Source: Clostridiaceae bacterium (lineage in GTDB: Bacteria; Bacillota; Clostridia; Lachnospirales; Lachnospiraceae). From it: a stretch of DNA of 64,000 nucleotides. The stretch spans positions 177,850-241,849 of the forward strand of contig CAJSZV010000006.1 of the NCBI GenBank assembly GCA_910574345.1, read 5' to 3'. Under the pieces are notes generated by a model. The model saw only the letters and a program-made list of their open reading frames with translations, had not been told where the DNA came from and did not search any database. Below are positions 42,115-50,552 of this stretch, piece by piece. Made by a program: the position numbers and the translations under genes. Each line of letters starts with the position of its first letter. Within the stretch, counting starts at the first letter, position 1.

Positions 42115-42666
42115 ATGTCAGCAGACAAGAAAGACAGGAGTAGAAACGTGACAAAGCGCCACGAGTTTGCGGACTATCTGAACATCCAGGATACGGAGAA
42201 TCCGTCTTTCGTGCTCATGGGGACCGGCTTTACCACGCTGGATGAAAACCCTGGGGCGCAGACTTCCAAAAAGAAGTACGTCAATGAGGCGGCAAGTTCC
42301 TCTTCGATTACCAGCTACGAGACCGTATTCCCGTTTGAATCTGACCTTATCATCCAGCAAGAGGCGGTTCTGGCCCTCTACAATGTAGGCCGGAATCACT
42401 GTACCGGCTCTGACGCTGAATTTCAGTATGTGAGGGTGGAGCTGTGGGATAAGGTGCCTGATAAGCAGAATGAGTTTGCCGCAAGGCTTTTCACGGTATC
42501 TGCGGAGATCACGAGCATCAGCGGAGAAGATGAAATTGCCGTTGCCGGGAACCTGAACGCAGTCGGTGATCCTATCAACGGTACGTTCAACACGGAGACA
42601 AAGGTATTCACCCCGCTTGCGGGCAATACCGAGGCAACCACGCCGGGAGGCGGCGAGACAGTATAG
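42115..42666 (+). CDS. Major tail protein
   Basis: 183 residues. Tube protein features: NPSFVLMGTGFTTLDENPG, YETVFPFESDLIIQQEAV, FTVSAEITSISGEDEIAVAG, ending in a Thr/Gly-rich tail. Located directly before the tail assembly chaperones and followed by a small hairpin. Confidence 0.82.
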   Translation: MSADKKDRSRNVTKRHEFADYLNIQDTENPSFVLMGTGFTTLDENPGAQTSKKKYVNEAASSSSITSYETVFPFESDLIIQQEAVLALYNVGRNHCTGSDAEFQYVRVELWDKVPDKQNEFAARLFTVSAEITSISGEDEIAVAGNLNAVGDPINGTFNTETKVFTPLAGNTEATTPGGGETV

Positions 42667-42667
42667 G

Positions 42668-42690
42668 GGGAGTCGTAAAGGCTCCCTTTT
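42668..42690 (+). terminator. Weak hairpin after major tail protein gene
   Basis: GGGAG, 9-base loop, CTCCC then TTTT. Such partial terminators reduce expression of the genes after the tail tube protein. Confidence 0.55.
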
Positions 42691-42727
42691 CATGTAACCA
42701 GAGTTTAATCAACAGGAGGAATGATAT

Positions 42728-43165
42728 ATGAATATTTTTGGCGTAGAGCTTGAATACGATTTTTTTGACGCAGATCAGTTGGAAGTATACGAGCGGGAAA
42801 ATGCGAAAGTGGCAGAGGATATCAAGGAGCCCACGCAGTACGAGGGCAAGAGCACCGCTGACGCTCTCCGGATTCAGTGCCAGATCGTGGATAATTTCTT
42901 TGATGCCGTGTTTGGCTCCGGCACTGCCCAGAAGATTTTCAAAGGAAAGGCGAATATCCGTGACCATATGGAGGCTTTCGGTATCGTGGCCCAGGGTGCC
43001 ATGAGTGCCAGGGAAGAGCTTGATAAGATCGAGGATAAATACACCCCCAACCGGGCAGAGAGACGCCAGACGGAAAGAGATAACCGTCAGGCACAGAAAC
43101 AGGGCTCCCGGAATTACCAGCATTACGCCGCAGGCAGTAAGAACGGAAAGAAACACAGACATTGA
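42728..43165 (+). CDS. Tail assembly chaperone 1
   Basis: 145 residues; AGGAGG before ATG 42728. Sequence FFDADQLEVYERENAKVAEDI, FFDAVFGSGTAQKIFKGKANI and a basic C-terminal linker fit G-type chaperones of tape-measure folding. Overlaps the next gene's TTG start by four bases, an alternative to the frameshift used by lambda G/GT. Confidence 0.75.
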   Translation: MNIFGVELEYDFFDADQLEVYERENAKVAEDIKEPTQYEGKSTADALRIQCQIVDNFFDAVFGSGTAQKIFKGKANIRDHMEAFGIVAQGAMSAREELDKIEDKYTPNRAERRQTERDNRQAQKQGSRNYQHYAAGSKNGKKHRH

Positions 43166-43767
43166 ATATCCTGATTGACGATATTGATTACCCCGACCAG
43201 GCGGAAGTGAACGGGAAGAGGTACGAAATCCGGACAAATTTCCGAAACTCTATCCTCTTCGAGCTGATGATGCAGGATAACAGCCTAAGCTCCAAAGAAA
43301 AGGTGAGAAAAGGTCTGGCCCTGTATTATCCGGTGATTCCAGGTGATTTAAGTGCGGCCGTTGATACCGCTTTGTGGTTTTACCGGTGCGGCAAGGAAGA
43401 AACCACAATCCAAAAGCGCATGGCCGCCAGACGGGGGAAAAGCCCGGTGTACTCTTTTGAGCATGACGCCGGGCTTATATATGCGGCTTTTCTCCTGGCA
43501 TACCAAATTGACCTCCAGGATACCCGGTACATGCACTGGTGGAGGTTCCGGTTCCTCTTCAATTCCTTGCCAAAGGATTGCGAGTTTGTCCGGGCTATGG
43601 AGTACCGCAGCATAGATATCAATGACAAGATGCCAAAAGAGCAGAAAGACTTCTACAAGAAGATGAAGCGCCTGTATGCGCTGCCCTTGTCAAAAACGGA
43701 GGACGATAGGCAGACCGCCATACAGAACGCACTCTTGAACGGCGGAAATGTGGAAGGGATATTGTAG
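43162..43767 (+). CDS. Tail assembly chaperone 2 (Gp15-like)
   Basis: 201 residues from TTG 43162, overlapping the previous stop as TTGA. Gp15 family pattern: ILIDDIDYPDQAEVNGKRYEI, YYPVIPGDLSAAVDTALWFY, DLQDTRYMHWWRFRFLFNSLP. Assists tape-measure protein assembly. Confidence 0.82.
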   Translation: MNILIDDIDYPDQAEVNGKRYEIRTNFRNSILFELMMQDNSLSSKEKVRKGLALYYPVIPGDLSAAVDTALWFYRCGKEETTIQKRMAARRGKSPVYSFEHDAGLIYAAFLLAYQIDLQDTRYMHWWRFRFLFNSLPKDCEFVRAMEYRSIDINDKMPKEQKDFYKKMKRLYALPLSKTEDDRQTAIQNALLNGGNVEGIL

Positions 43768-43789
43768 GGGGTGACTGGATATTGAAAAG

Positions 43790-43951
43790 ATGAAAAACAC
43801 CGTCCGGGTGGAGTGCCCGGAGTGCGGGTATATAATGCCGTTCTGGTATACAGACCAGGCGGAGTGCAAAGGCGTGATGTTACGGTGTAAGGGCCGGAAC
43901 TGTCACGCTGTTTTTGAACTGAAAATAGAAAAAGGAAAGCAGATCAAGTAA
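43790..43951 (+). CDS. Small Com-like zinc-finger protein
   Basis: 53 residues. Contains CPECG, a middle Cys and CKGRNCH, the arrangement of Com-like zinc fingers known to regulate translation in other phages. Ribosome site is poor, so it may be expressed by coupling to the chaperone gene. Between chaperone and tape measure. Confidence 0.6.
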   Translation: MKNTVRVECPECGYIMPFWYTDQAECKGVMLRCKGRNCHAVFELKIEKGKQIK

Positions 43952-44008
43952 ATCTGGTAGTGCCATTACGAGCCGAGGATTTCTGACCATGAAAGAGAGG
44001 TGAGAACA

Positions 44009-47000
44009 TTGGCTAGTGATGGCACTCTTAAATTTGATACCCTGATAGATTCAAGCGGGTTCCAAAAAGGGATAAGTTCTATCGGGGAAATCGCACAAAA
44101 GGGCCTGAAAGCAACCAGTGACATCCTCAAAGGGAGTATGACCGCAATCGCAGGCTTAGGAGGAGCCGCTATCAAAATCGGTTCCGACTTCGAGAGCGGA
44201 ATGTCGAAAGTGGCAGCTATCTCTGGTGCCTCCGGTCAGGAGCTGGAAAAACTGACCGAAAAGGCAAAGGAAATGGGCTCCACCACAAAATTCTCCGCAA
44301 CGGAATCCGCCGCCGCATTTGAGTATATGGCTATGGCGGGGTGGAAAACGGAGGATATGCTGAACGGTATCGAGGGTATCATGAGCCTTGCGGCCGCATC
44401 CGGAGAGGATTTGGCCACCACTTCCGATATCGTGACTGACGCCCTCACCGCATTTGGCATGAAAGCCAGTGACGCAGGGCATTTCTCGGACGTTCTGGCA
44501 CAGGCATCTTCAAACGCAAATACGAACGTTGGCATGATGGGAGAGACGTTTAAATATGTGGCTCCCGTTGCCGGCGCTTTAGGATATACAGCCGAAGATA
44601 CGGCACTGGCAATCGGCCTCATGGCCAATGCCGGAATAAAGGGTTCAAGTGCTGGTACCGCCCTCCGCTCCATGATGAGCAGGCTCACGAAGCCTACAAA
44701 GGAAGTCCAGAGCGCTATGAACAGGCTGGGAATTTCCCTCACTGACGATAACGGGAAAATGAAAAGCCTGAATGAAGTCATGACAGACCTGCGGAACGGA
44801 TTCAACGGTCTTTCGGAGGCAGAGGCGGCAGAGCTGGCGTCCTCCCTGGCAGGCCAGGAGGCAATGTCCGGACTGCTGGCCATTGTAAATGCCTCTGATG
44901 ATGATTTCAAAAAATTAGAGAGGTCTATCTATAATTGTGACGGTGCGGCCGCAAGAATGGCCGAGACCATGAGCGATAATTTACAGGGGCAGATCACAAT
45001 CCTTAAATCCGGGGTTGAGGGCCTGGCTATTTCTCTTTATGAGAATATGCAAGCCCCTTGTATGGAAATTGTAAAAACCGCACAGGAAATGATACAGGAG
45101 CTCCAGGAGTCTTTCAATGACGGAGGACTTGACAGCCTGGTAACTACTTTCGGCAGCATACTCTCCCGGATCGTGGAGAGCGTTGCAAATGCGGCTCCTG
45201 ATTTGATAAATGCGGCAACGAGCCTTGTAAGTTCGTTCTGCGATTCGCTGAAAAGCAGCCCGTCAATCGGTGATGCGGCGTCAAGCCTGATTACCGCACT
45301 GGTGACAGGCTTTTTCTCATGTGCGGATGATATCTGGACTACGGCTATTGTCCTGGCCGGTAAAATGGCTGACGGACTGGCAGAGGGAGCCCCGCAAATT
45401 GCACAGGCAGCCGCCCAGTGTGCGGGGGATATCGTAGAGTGCATAATCGACTGGGCGCCGGATTTCATAGACGCCGGTAAACGCATTATAGAGGGCATTA
45501 TTCAGGGGATCAGCGAAGAGTTCCCGTCTCTGGGCGCATTTTTGAGTGGATTGTTCGAGGGATTCACTTCTACCCTGGAGCCGATTTTATCCGGGGTTGT
45601 CAGCATAGCAGAGGGCATATTCGGCGCTTTGAGCGAGGCCGACCCTGCGACTTTAGAGGCCCTGGGAAAAGCGATAGGAACCATAGCGGCGGCCATGGTC
45701 ACAATGCACACGGCAAAGGCGGCGGCAGCCAATATCAAAGGCGTTGTTACCGCAATAAATTCCCTGTCTGGCGGTATAAAGGCAGCAATCGGAGTTGTGC
45801 CTAAGCTGGTAGAGGGATTCCAGCTCCTGTCCGGGGGCGCAGGGACGTTTTCGGAAGTCCTTGCGCTGGAATTTCCAAAGCTGGCCGGAATCATATCTAA
45901 GATAGGTTCCGTATTCTCCACCGTGAAATCCGTGATAGCCAGCATAGGCTCCACGGTCGGCGGTGTGGCCGCAGTAATCGGCGGCGCAATCATGGCCATA
46001 ACGAATTTCTTCGACATGCTGAAAAACGGCTTTAGCTGGCTGAAAGAAATTTTAATGGTGATAGGCATTGCCATAGCCGCAGTAGGAGCTGTCATACTCG
46101 GAGCGCCAGCGTTGGTTGCGGCCGTGGTAGCCGGAATCGTTGCGGCGGTTGCCTCCCTGGTGGTGGTGATAAAGGATCACTGGACGCAGATAGTTGATTT
46201 CTTCAAAAATCTGGGCTCTGCAATAGCCGATTTCTTCAAGTCCATTCCCGGCACTGTGAAAAATCTGGTAGACCAGGTTGTAACATTCTTCTCCGAATTG
46301 CCGGGGCGAATCAGCACATGGCTGACTGACACGATTTCAAAGGTCAAAGCCTGGGGAGCTGAAATGCTGGCGTCTGCAATCGAGACGGCTAGCAATTTTA
46401 TAAACAATATCATCACATTTATTTGTGAATTGCCGAACAAAATAGCCTACTGGCTGGGCTATGCGATAGGTACGGTGATTAAGTGGGGAATCGACCTCTA
46501 TAATTGGGTGACAACCGAAGTTCCCCGCATCATAGACGAAATTGTAACATTCTTCTCCGAATTGCCCGGAAAAATCTGGACGTGGCTGGTCGATACGGTG
46601 AACAAAGTCATACAGTGGGGAATCAACCTGTATAACACAGCCTCTACATGGGTGACAAATACGATCAATGCCGTGGTTCAGTTTTTCTCTGAATTGCCGG
46701 GGAAAGTCTGGAACTGGCTTGTAAGCACTGTCAATAAGGTCATACAGTGGGGTACAAATCTGCTGGCGGCCGCCAGTTCCGCAGCACAGAACGCCATTAA
46801 CAAAGTAGTCGAGTGGTTCCAACAGTTGCCCGGAAAAATCTGGACGTGGCTGACCAACACGATTACAAAAGTGATTCAGTTCGGCGCCGATCTGAAAGCA
46901 AAGGCAACCGCAGCGGCGCAGGGGTTTGTAACGAACCTGGTAGACGGGGTGAAGAGCCTCCCCGACAAATTTAAGGAAATCGGCTCCAATATCGTAACCG

Positions 47001-47455
47001 GAATCTGGAACGGCATTTCTTCCGGCTGGAACTGGCTTGTAGACAAGGTGAAGAGCCTGGCAGACAGCTTATTCCAGGGCGCGAAAGATGCGCTGGGAAT
47101 CGAATCACCGTCAAAGGTATTCGCCCAGGAAGTAGGCCGGTGGATTCCTCCCGGAATCGGGGTAGGCATGGAAAAGGCCATGCCGGACCTGCAGAACCAG
47201 GTAGATTCAGAAATGGAAGAGCTGGCAAGCCGGATGCAGACGGCGGTTGCCATTGAAACCGGAGGCATCACGGTACGGACCAGAGCCAAAGCAGAGCATG
47301 ACGCCGACACGGACTATCCAAAGGGCGGCGGAGATACCTATATCGACCAGCACATAGAACAGGAAAACAACTATCATGTACCGGTTGTGTCTCCTGCGGA
47401 GGCAAGCAAGGCACAAAGAGAGGCCGCCAGGAAATTGTTAGGAGGTGTGAAGTAG
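44009..47455 (+). CDS. Tape measure protein
   Basis: About 1148 residues; TTG 44009 is preferred (GAGAGG at 43992, 11-base gap), GTG 44000 is too close to it. N-terminal part: LKFDTLIDSSGFQKGISSIGE, FESGMSKVAAISGASGQELE and GMMGETFKYVAPVAGALGYT, typical TP901 family. Alternating hydrophobic segments at about 560-720. Then five roughly 43-residue Trp-rich tandem repeats (FFSELPGKIWTWLVDTV, KVIQWG pattern) at about 760-960. By the usual 0.15 nm per residue, the tail would be about 170 nm long. Confidence 0.92.
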   Translation: MASDGTLKFDTLIDSSGFQKGISSIGEIAQKGLKATSDILKGSMTAIAGLGGAAIKIGSDFESGMSKVAAISGASGQELEKLTEKAKEMGSTTKFSATESAAAFEYMAMAGWKTEDMLNGIEGIMSLAAASGEDLATTSDIVTDALTAFGMKASDAGHFSDVLAQASSNANTNVGMMGETFKYVAPVAGALGYTAEDTALAIGLMANAGIKGSSAGTALRSMMSRLTKPTKEVQSAMNRLGISLTDDNGKMKSLNEVMTDLRNGFNGLSEAEAAELASSLAGQEAMSGLLAIVNASDDDFKKLERSIYNCDGAAARMAETMSDNLQGQITILKSGVEGLAISLYENMQAPCMEIVKTAQEMIQELQESFNDGGLDSLVTTFGSILSRIVESVANAAPDLINAATSLVSSFCDSLKSSPSIGDAASSLITALVTGFFSCADDIWTTAIVLAGKMADGLAEGAPQIAQAAAQCAGDIVECIIDWAPDFIDAGKRIIEGIIQGISEEFPSLGAFLSGLFEGFTSTLEPILSGVVSIAEGIFGALSEADPATLEALGKAIGTIAAAMVTMHTAKAAAANIKGVVTAINSLSGGIKAAIGVVPKLVEGFQLLSGGAGTFSEVLALEFPKLAGIISKIGSVFSTVKSVIASIGSTVGGVAAVIGGAIMAITNFFDMLKNGFSWLKEILMVIGIAIAAVGAVILGAPALVAAVVAGIVAAVASLVVVIKDHWTQIVDFFKNLGSAIADFFKSIPGTVKNLVDQVVTFFSELPGRISTWLTDTISKVKAWGAEMLASAIETASNFINNIITFICELPNKIAYWLGYAIGTVIKWGIDLYNWVTTEVPRIIDEIVTFFSELPGKIWTWLVDTVNKVIQWGINLYNTASTWVTNTINAVVQFFSELPGKVWNWLVSTVNKVIQWGTNLLAAASSAAQNAINKVVEWFQQLPGKIWTWLTNTITKVIQFGADLKAKATAAAQGFVTNLVDGVKSLPDKFKEIGSNIVTGIWNGISSGWNWLVDKVKSLADSLFQGAKDALGIESPSKVFAQEVGRWIPPGIGVGMEKAMPDLQNQVDSEMEELASRMQTAVAIETGGITVRTRAKAEHDADTDYPKGGGDTYIDQHIEQENNYHVPVVSPAEASKAQREAARKLLGGVK

Positions 47456-48369
47456 TGAATTTTATTGATTTTACTCTGGAATGTAACGGCCGGACGCTCA
47501 CGTTTGGCATGTCACCGAACAGAGAAAAGCGTGAGTTCGGAATCACGAAGATAACAGGTCTTGAATCTTCTGACCTGGAATTAAACCTCACCGACAATGC
47601 CCTGGTGGACGGTTCTACTATGGATGGGAAACGGATTAAAAGCCGCCCCATCCATATTGAGGCAGAATTAAGAGACGACAGAAACAATGAGGTAAACCGG
47701 CAGAGGATCATAAAATTTTTCAATCCGAAGTATGCCGGGAAAATGACCATAAACCACAGCGGCACAAGGCGGAATATCGAATATGAGTTAGAGGGCTGGA
47801 ATTTTGTAGCCACAAACAACGTTCATAACCACCTTGCCATTGTCGTTGATCTGAAATGCGCTGACCCTTTTTGGAAAAATATAGACAACTTCGGACAGAA
47901 CATGGCAGACATAAGTAAGCACATTGCTTTTCCGTGGAGGGTGGTAAAAAAGAAAGTATCTGTACCGGAACCATACAAGGGGCTTACTCTTCCAGGCCAG
48001 ATCACCGGATACCGGACGCTCACGAAAGAGGTATTGCTGCCGAATGACGGTGATGTGCCTACAGGAGTGCAGATTCAGTTCATAGCCGAGAGAGGTCCCT
48101 GCACGAATCCTAAGATAACGCATGTAGGCAGCGGCCTTTTTGTCCGGGTGAAAGTGGCCATGGAACAAGGGGACGTTCTCCTGGTGGATACCAATATCCG
48201 CCACCAGGTAATAGAACTGAACGGAGTCAATATCTATCAGAAAATCGACAGGCTATCGGAACCGTTCGAGCTTGCGGTCGGCAATAACTATCTGGAATAT
48301 GATGCGGATACCAACTATACAAATCTGGATGTGCGGCTGTTTTATACACCGCTGTATTTGGGGGTGTAG
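47455..48369 (+). CDS. Distal tail protein (Dit family)
   Basis: 304 residues from GTG 47455 after GGAGGTG, overlapping the stop of the tape measure gene. Siphovirus tail family pattern: FIDFTLECNGRTLTFGM, RPIHIEAELRDDRNNEVNRQRIIKFFNPKYAGKMTI. Forms the hub at the end of the tail tube. Confidence 0.85.
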   Translation: MNFIDFTLECNGRTLTFGMSPNREKREFGITKITGLESSDLELNLTDNALVDGSTMDGKRIKSRPIHIEAELRDDRNNEVNRQRIIKFFNPKYAGKMTINHSGTRRNIEYELEGWNFVATNNVHNHLAIVVDLKCADPFWKNIDNFGQNMADISKHIAFPWRVVKKKVSVPEPYKGLTLPGQITGYRTLTKEVLLPNDGDVPTGVQIQFIAERGPCTNPKITHVGSGLFVRVKVAMEQGDVLLVDTNIRHQVIELNGVNIYQKIDRLSEPFELAVGNNYLEYDADTNYTNLDVRLFYTPLYLGV

Positions 48370-48371
48370 GT

Positions 48372-49463
48372 ATGAAGCTGATAGTATTAGACAAAGATTT
48401 TCAGACCATGGGGAGCGTTCCCCTCTTCCGTACCCTGATTTGGGCCCGGAGATATGAAAAGCTGGGGTGTTTCGAGCTATACACTTCTAAGGATTATTTT
48501 CATCTGCTGAACACAGGCCGCTACCTGTACCGGAGTGATGCGGATGAATTGGGCGTTATTGATGAAGTCAATTACTCCCAGGACGAGAACGGAGCCAGGG
48601 AATCCTATGCGAAAGGGAATTTTGCCGAAAAGCTCCTGGCAGATAGGGTGATTGAAACCACGGTGCGGCTTGCGGGAAATGTGGAGGTTGCGCTGCGGAG
48701 CCTGGTGCAAAGGACGGCGATAGAACCGGCAGAGAGCGACCGGAAAATAAAGCACCTGCGGCTGGGGGATGTGAGCGGCATACAAAGCACCATAGAGATT
48801 CAGGCCACCGGCGATAATTTGAGCGATAAGCTATACGAGGTCGGAAACACGCTGGAAATCAGCCACCGGGTACGGTATGACTACCTGACGGATGATTTAG
48901 CCTTTGAAGTATGGCAGGGCAAGGACCGGAGAGATACCCAGGAGGAAAACTCCTGGGCGATTTTTTCCAATTCTTTCTACAATATCCGGAACGTTATCTA
49001 TAACCGGAATGAGAGCTCATATAAGAACTTCGCTTATGTGGCCGGTGCCGGTGAGGGCGCAAACCGGAAAATCGTTGTCGTGGATCTGCGACAGCCTGGG
49101 GAGGAAAGAAAGGAAATATGGGTGGACGCCAGGGATTTACAGGAAGAGGACAACAACGGGAATAAGATTCCTGACGCCACATACCGGGCGCAGCTTGCAC
49201 AGAGGGGCAGGGAAAAGCTGGCAGAGTACCGGAAAGTCGAGACGATAAACAGCGGCGTTGACCCCAACGCAAACCTTGTCTACAAAAAGGACTTCGACCT
49301 GGGCGATTACTGCACCTACATCAATACGGAGATACACATATCCACTGACAAGCGGATAACAGAGGCAATGGAAACTTACGAGGGCGGAGCTATGGAGCTT
49401 GAAATCACTTTCGGAACTGATGAAATAAGCACCGTCCGGCAGCTTATAAAAAGGGAGGCGTGA
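48372..49463 (+). CDS. Tail protein of the ReqiPepy6 Gp37-like family
   Basis: 363 residues; starts two bases after the Dit stop. Family pattern MKLIVLDKDFQTMGSVPLFRT, YEKLGCFELYT, RRDTQEENSWAIFSNSFYNI, ITEAMETYEGGAMELEITFG. Tail-associated baseplate component. Overlaps the next gene by four bases. Confidence 0.85.
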   Translation: MKLIVLDKDFQTMGSVPLFRTLIWARRYEKLGCFELYTSKDYFHLLNTGRYLYRSDADELGVIDEVNYSQDENGARESYAKGNFAEKLLADRVIETTVRLAGNVEVALRSLVQRTAIEPAESDRKIKHLRLGDVSGIQSTIEIQATGDNLSDKLYEVGNTLEISHRVRYDYLTDDLAFEVWQGKDRRDTQEENSWAIFSNSFYNIRNVIYNRNESSYKNFAYVAGAGEGANRKIVVVDLRQPGEERKEIWVDARDLQEEDNNGNKIPDATYRAQLAQRGREKLAEYRKVETINSGVDPNANLVYKKDFDLGDYCTYINTEIHISTDKRITEAMETYEGGAMELEITFGTDEISTVRQLIKREA

Positions 49464-50536
49464 ACGTGTTAAGATATGGTTTTTTCGACAGTGAAATTGT
49501 TGGCTATGACGAAGAGGGGATGCCGAAATTTGACCGGGCGGAATCCTCTGACTTTTTGGCCATGTTCATTTCACAGATCATCAGTGACGGGGTACTGGCC
49601 GCTCCGGGAGACTGTTTTCAGGTTGTGGCCAGCGAGGGGATGATGCTCAAAGTCAGGCCCGGATTTGGCATTGTACGGGGCAGATTTGCGGCAGACACAA
49701 AAGAGGCCGAGATTGAGATTCCAAAGGCTCCCACGGCCTATAAGCGAATCGACAGGGTGGTCTTGCGTGTCAATTATCTGCAAAGGCTCTGTGAAATTGT
49801 AGTGAAAACGGGTACTCCTGACGCAACTCCGGTTCCTCCAGAACTTTTGCAACCGGCATCAGGAGACTTTTACGAGCTGTGCCTGGCAACCGTATCCGTC
49901 AATTCCAATCAGACGGTTATCGCCCAGGCCCATATCACGGATACCAGGTATGACAGTTCTGTATGCGGCGTGGTGACACAGCTTATAGATCATCTGGATA
50001 CATCCGTTTTCTTCGCACAGCTCAATTCATTTTACGAAGAATACGTTGCCAGGTTTGACGGAGACTATGCGGATTTCATCCTGAAAATGGATAGCGCATA
50101 CCAGAAGTTCTATACCAGCCTGAATGACCTGTTTACAGGGTACGTTGACAAATACAACACCGACTATGCGGATTTTACAGATAAGATGCTGACCGCATAC
50201 AGCCAGTACATGCAGGATTTGAACGCATATTTCACCAGCCTGCAGAACAAAGGATACAGCGACATGGCGGATATCATACAGCGTATGTCGCAGTTTGAGA
50301 CAGACAGCGAGGCGGCCTTTGATGCCTGGTTTGAATCCGTCAAAGGGAAAATGGACGGAGACATAGGCACAAAGGCTATTCTTATGCTGAACGAACAGGC
50401 AAACAAGCTGAATGAGCTTGAAGAAATGCTTGTGAGCGGAGAGATTCACGCACCACTCGCCACCGAGGACGGAGATATCCTCCTGACGGAGAGTGATGAT
50501 GTGATAGAGGCTTTTTGGTATTATGCCACAAAATAA
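49460..50536 (+). CDS. Baseplate protein
   Basis: 358 residues from GTG 49460. N-terminal half is beta-rich (LRYGFFDSEIVGYDEEGMPKF, RPGFGIVRGRFA, YKRIDRVVLRVN), C-terminal half a helical region rich in Tyr and Asp (YEEYVARFDGDYADFILKMD, YVDKYNTDYADFTDKM), with internal repeat-like heptads. Resembles upper baseplate proteins that carry the receptor-binding protein. It lies directly before the variable tail protein. Confidence 0.7.
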   Translation: MNVLRYGFFDSEIVGYDEEGMPKFDRAESSDFLAMFISQIISDGVLAAPGDCFQVVASEGMMLKVRPGFGIVRGRFAADTKEAEIEIPKAPTAYKRIDRVVLRVNYLQRLCEIVVKTGTPDATPVPPELLQPASGDFYELCLATVSVNSNQTVIAQAHITDTRYDSSVCGVVTQLIDHLDTSVFFAQLNSFYEEYVARFDGDYADFILKMDSAYQKFYTSLNDLFTGYVDKYNTDYADFTDKMLTAYSQYMQDLNAYFTSLQNKGYSDMADIIQRMSQFETDSEAAFDAWFESVKGKMDGDIGTKAILMLNEQANKLNELEEMLVSGEIHAPLATEDGDILLTESDDVIEAFWYYATK

Positions 50537-50552
50537 AGGAGGATAAGAAAAA

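Noticed and set aside
44236..44910. 224-codon minus-strand frame opposite the tape measure gene
   Set aside because: Mirror effect of Ala/Ser-rich coding; no ribosome site and all neighbours run on the + strand.
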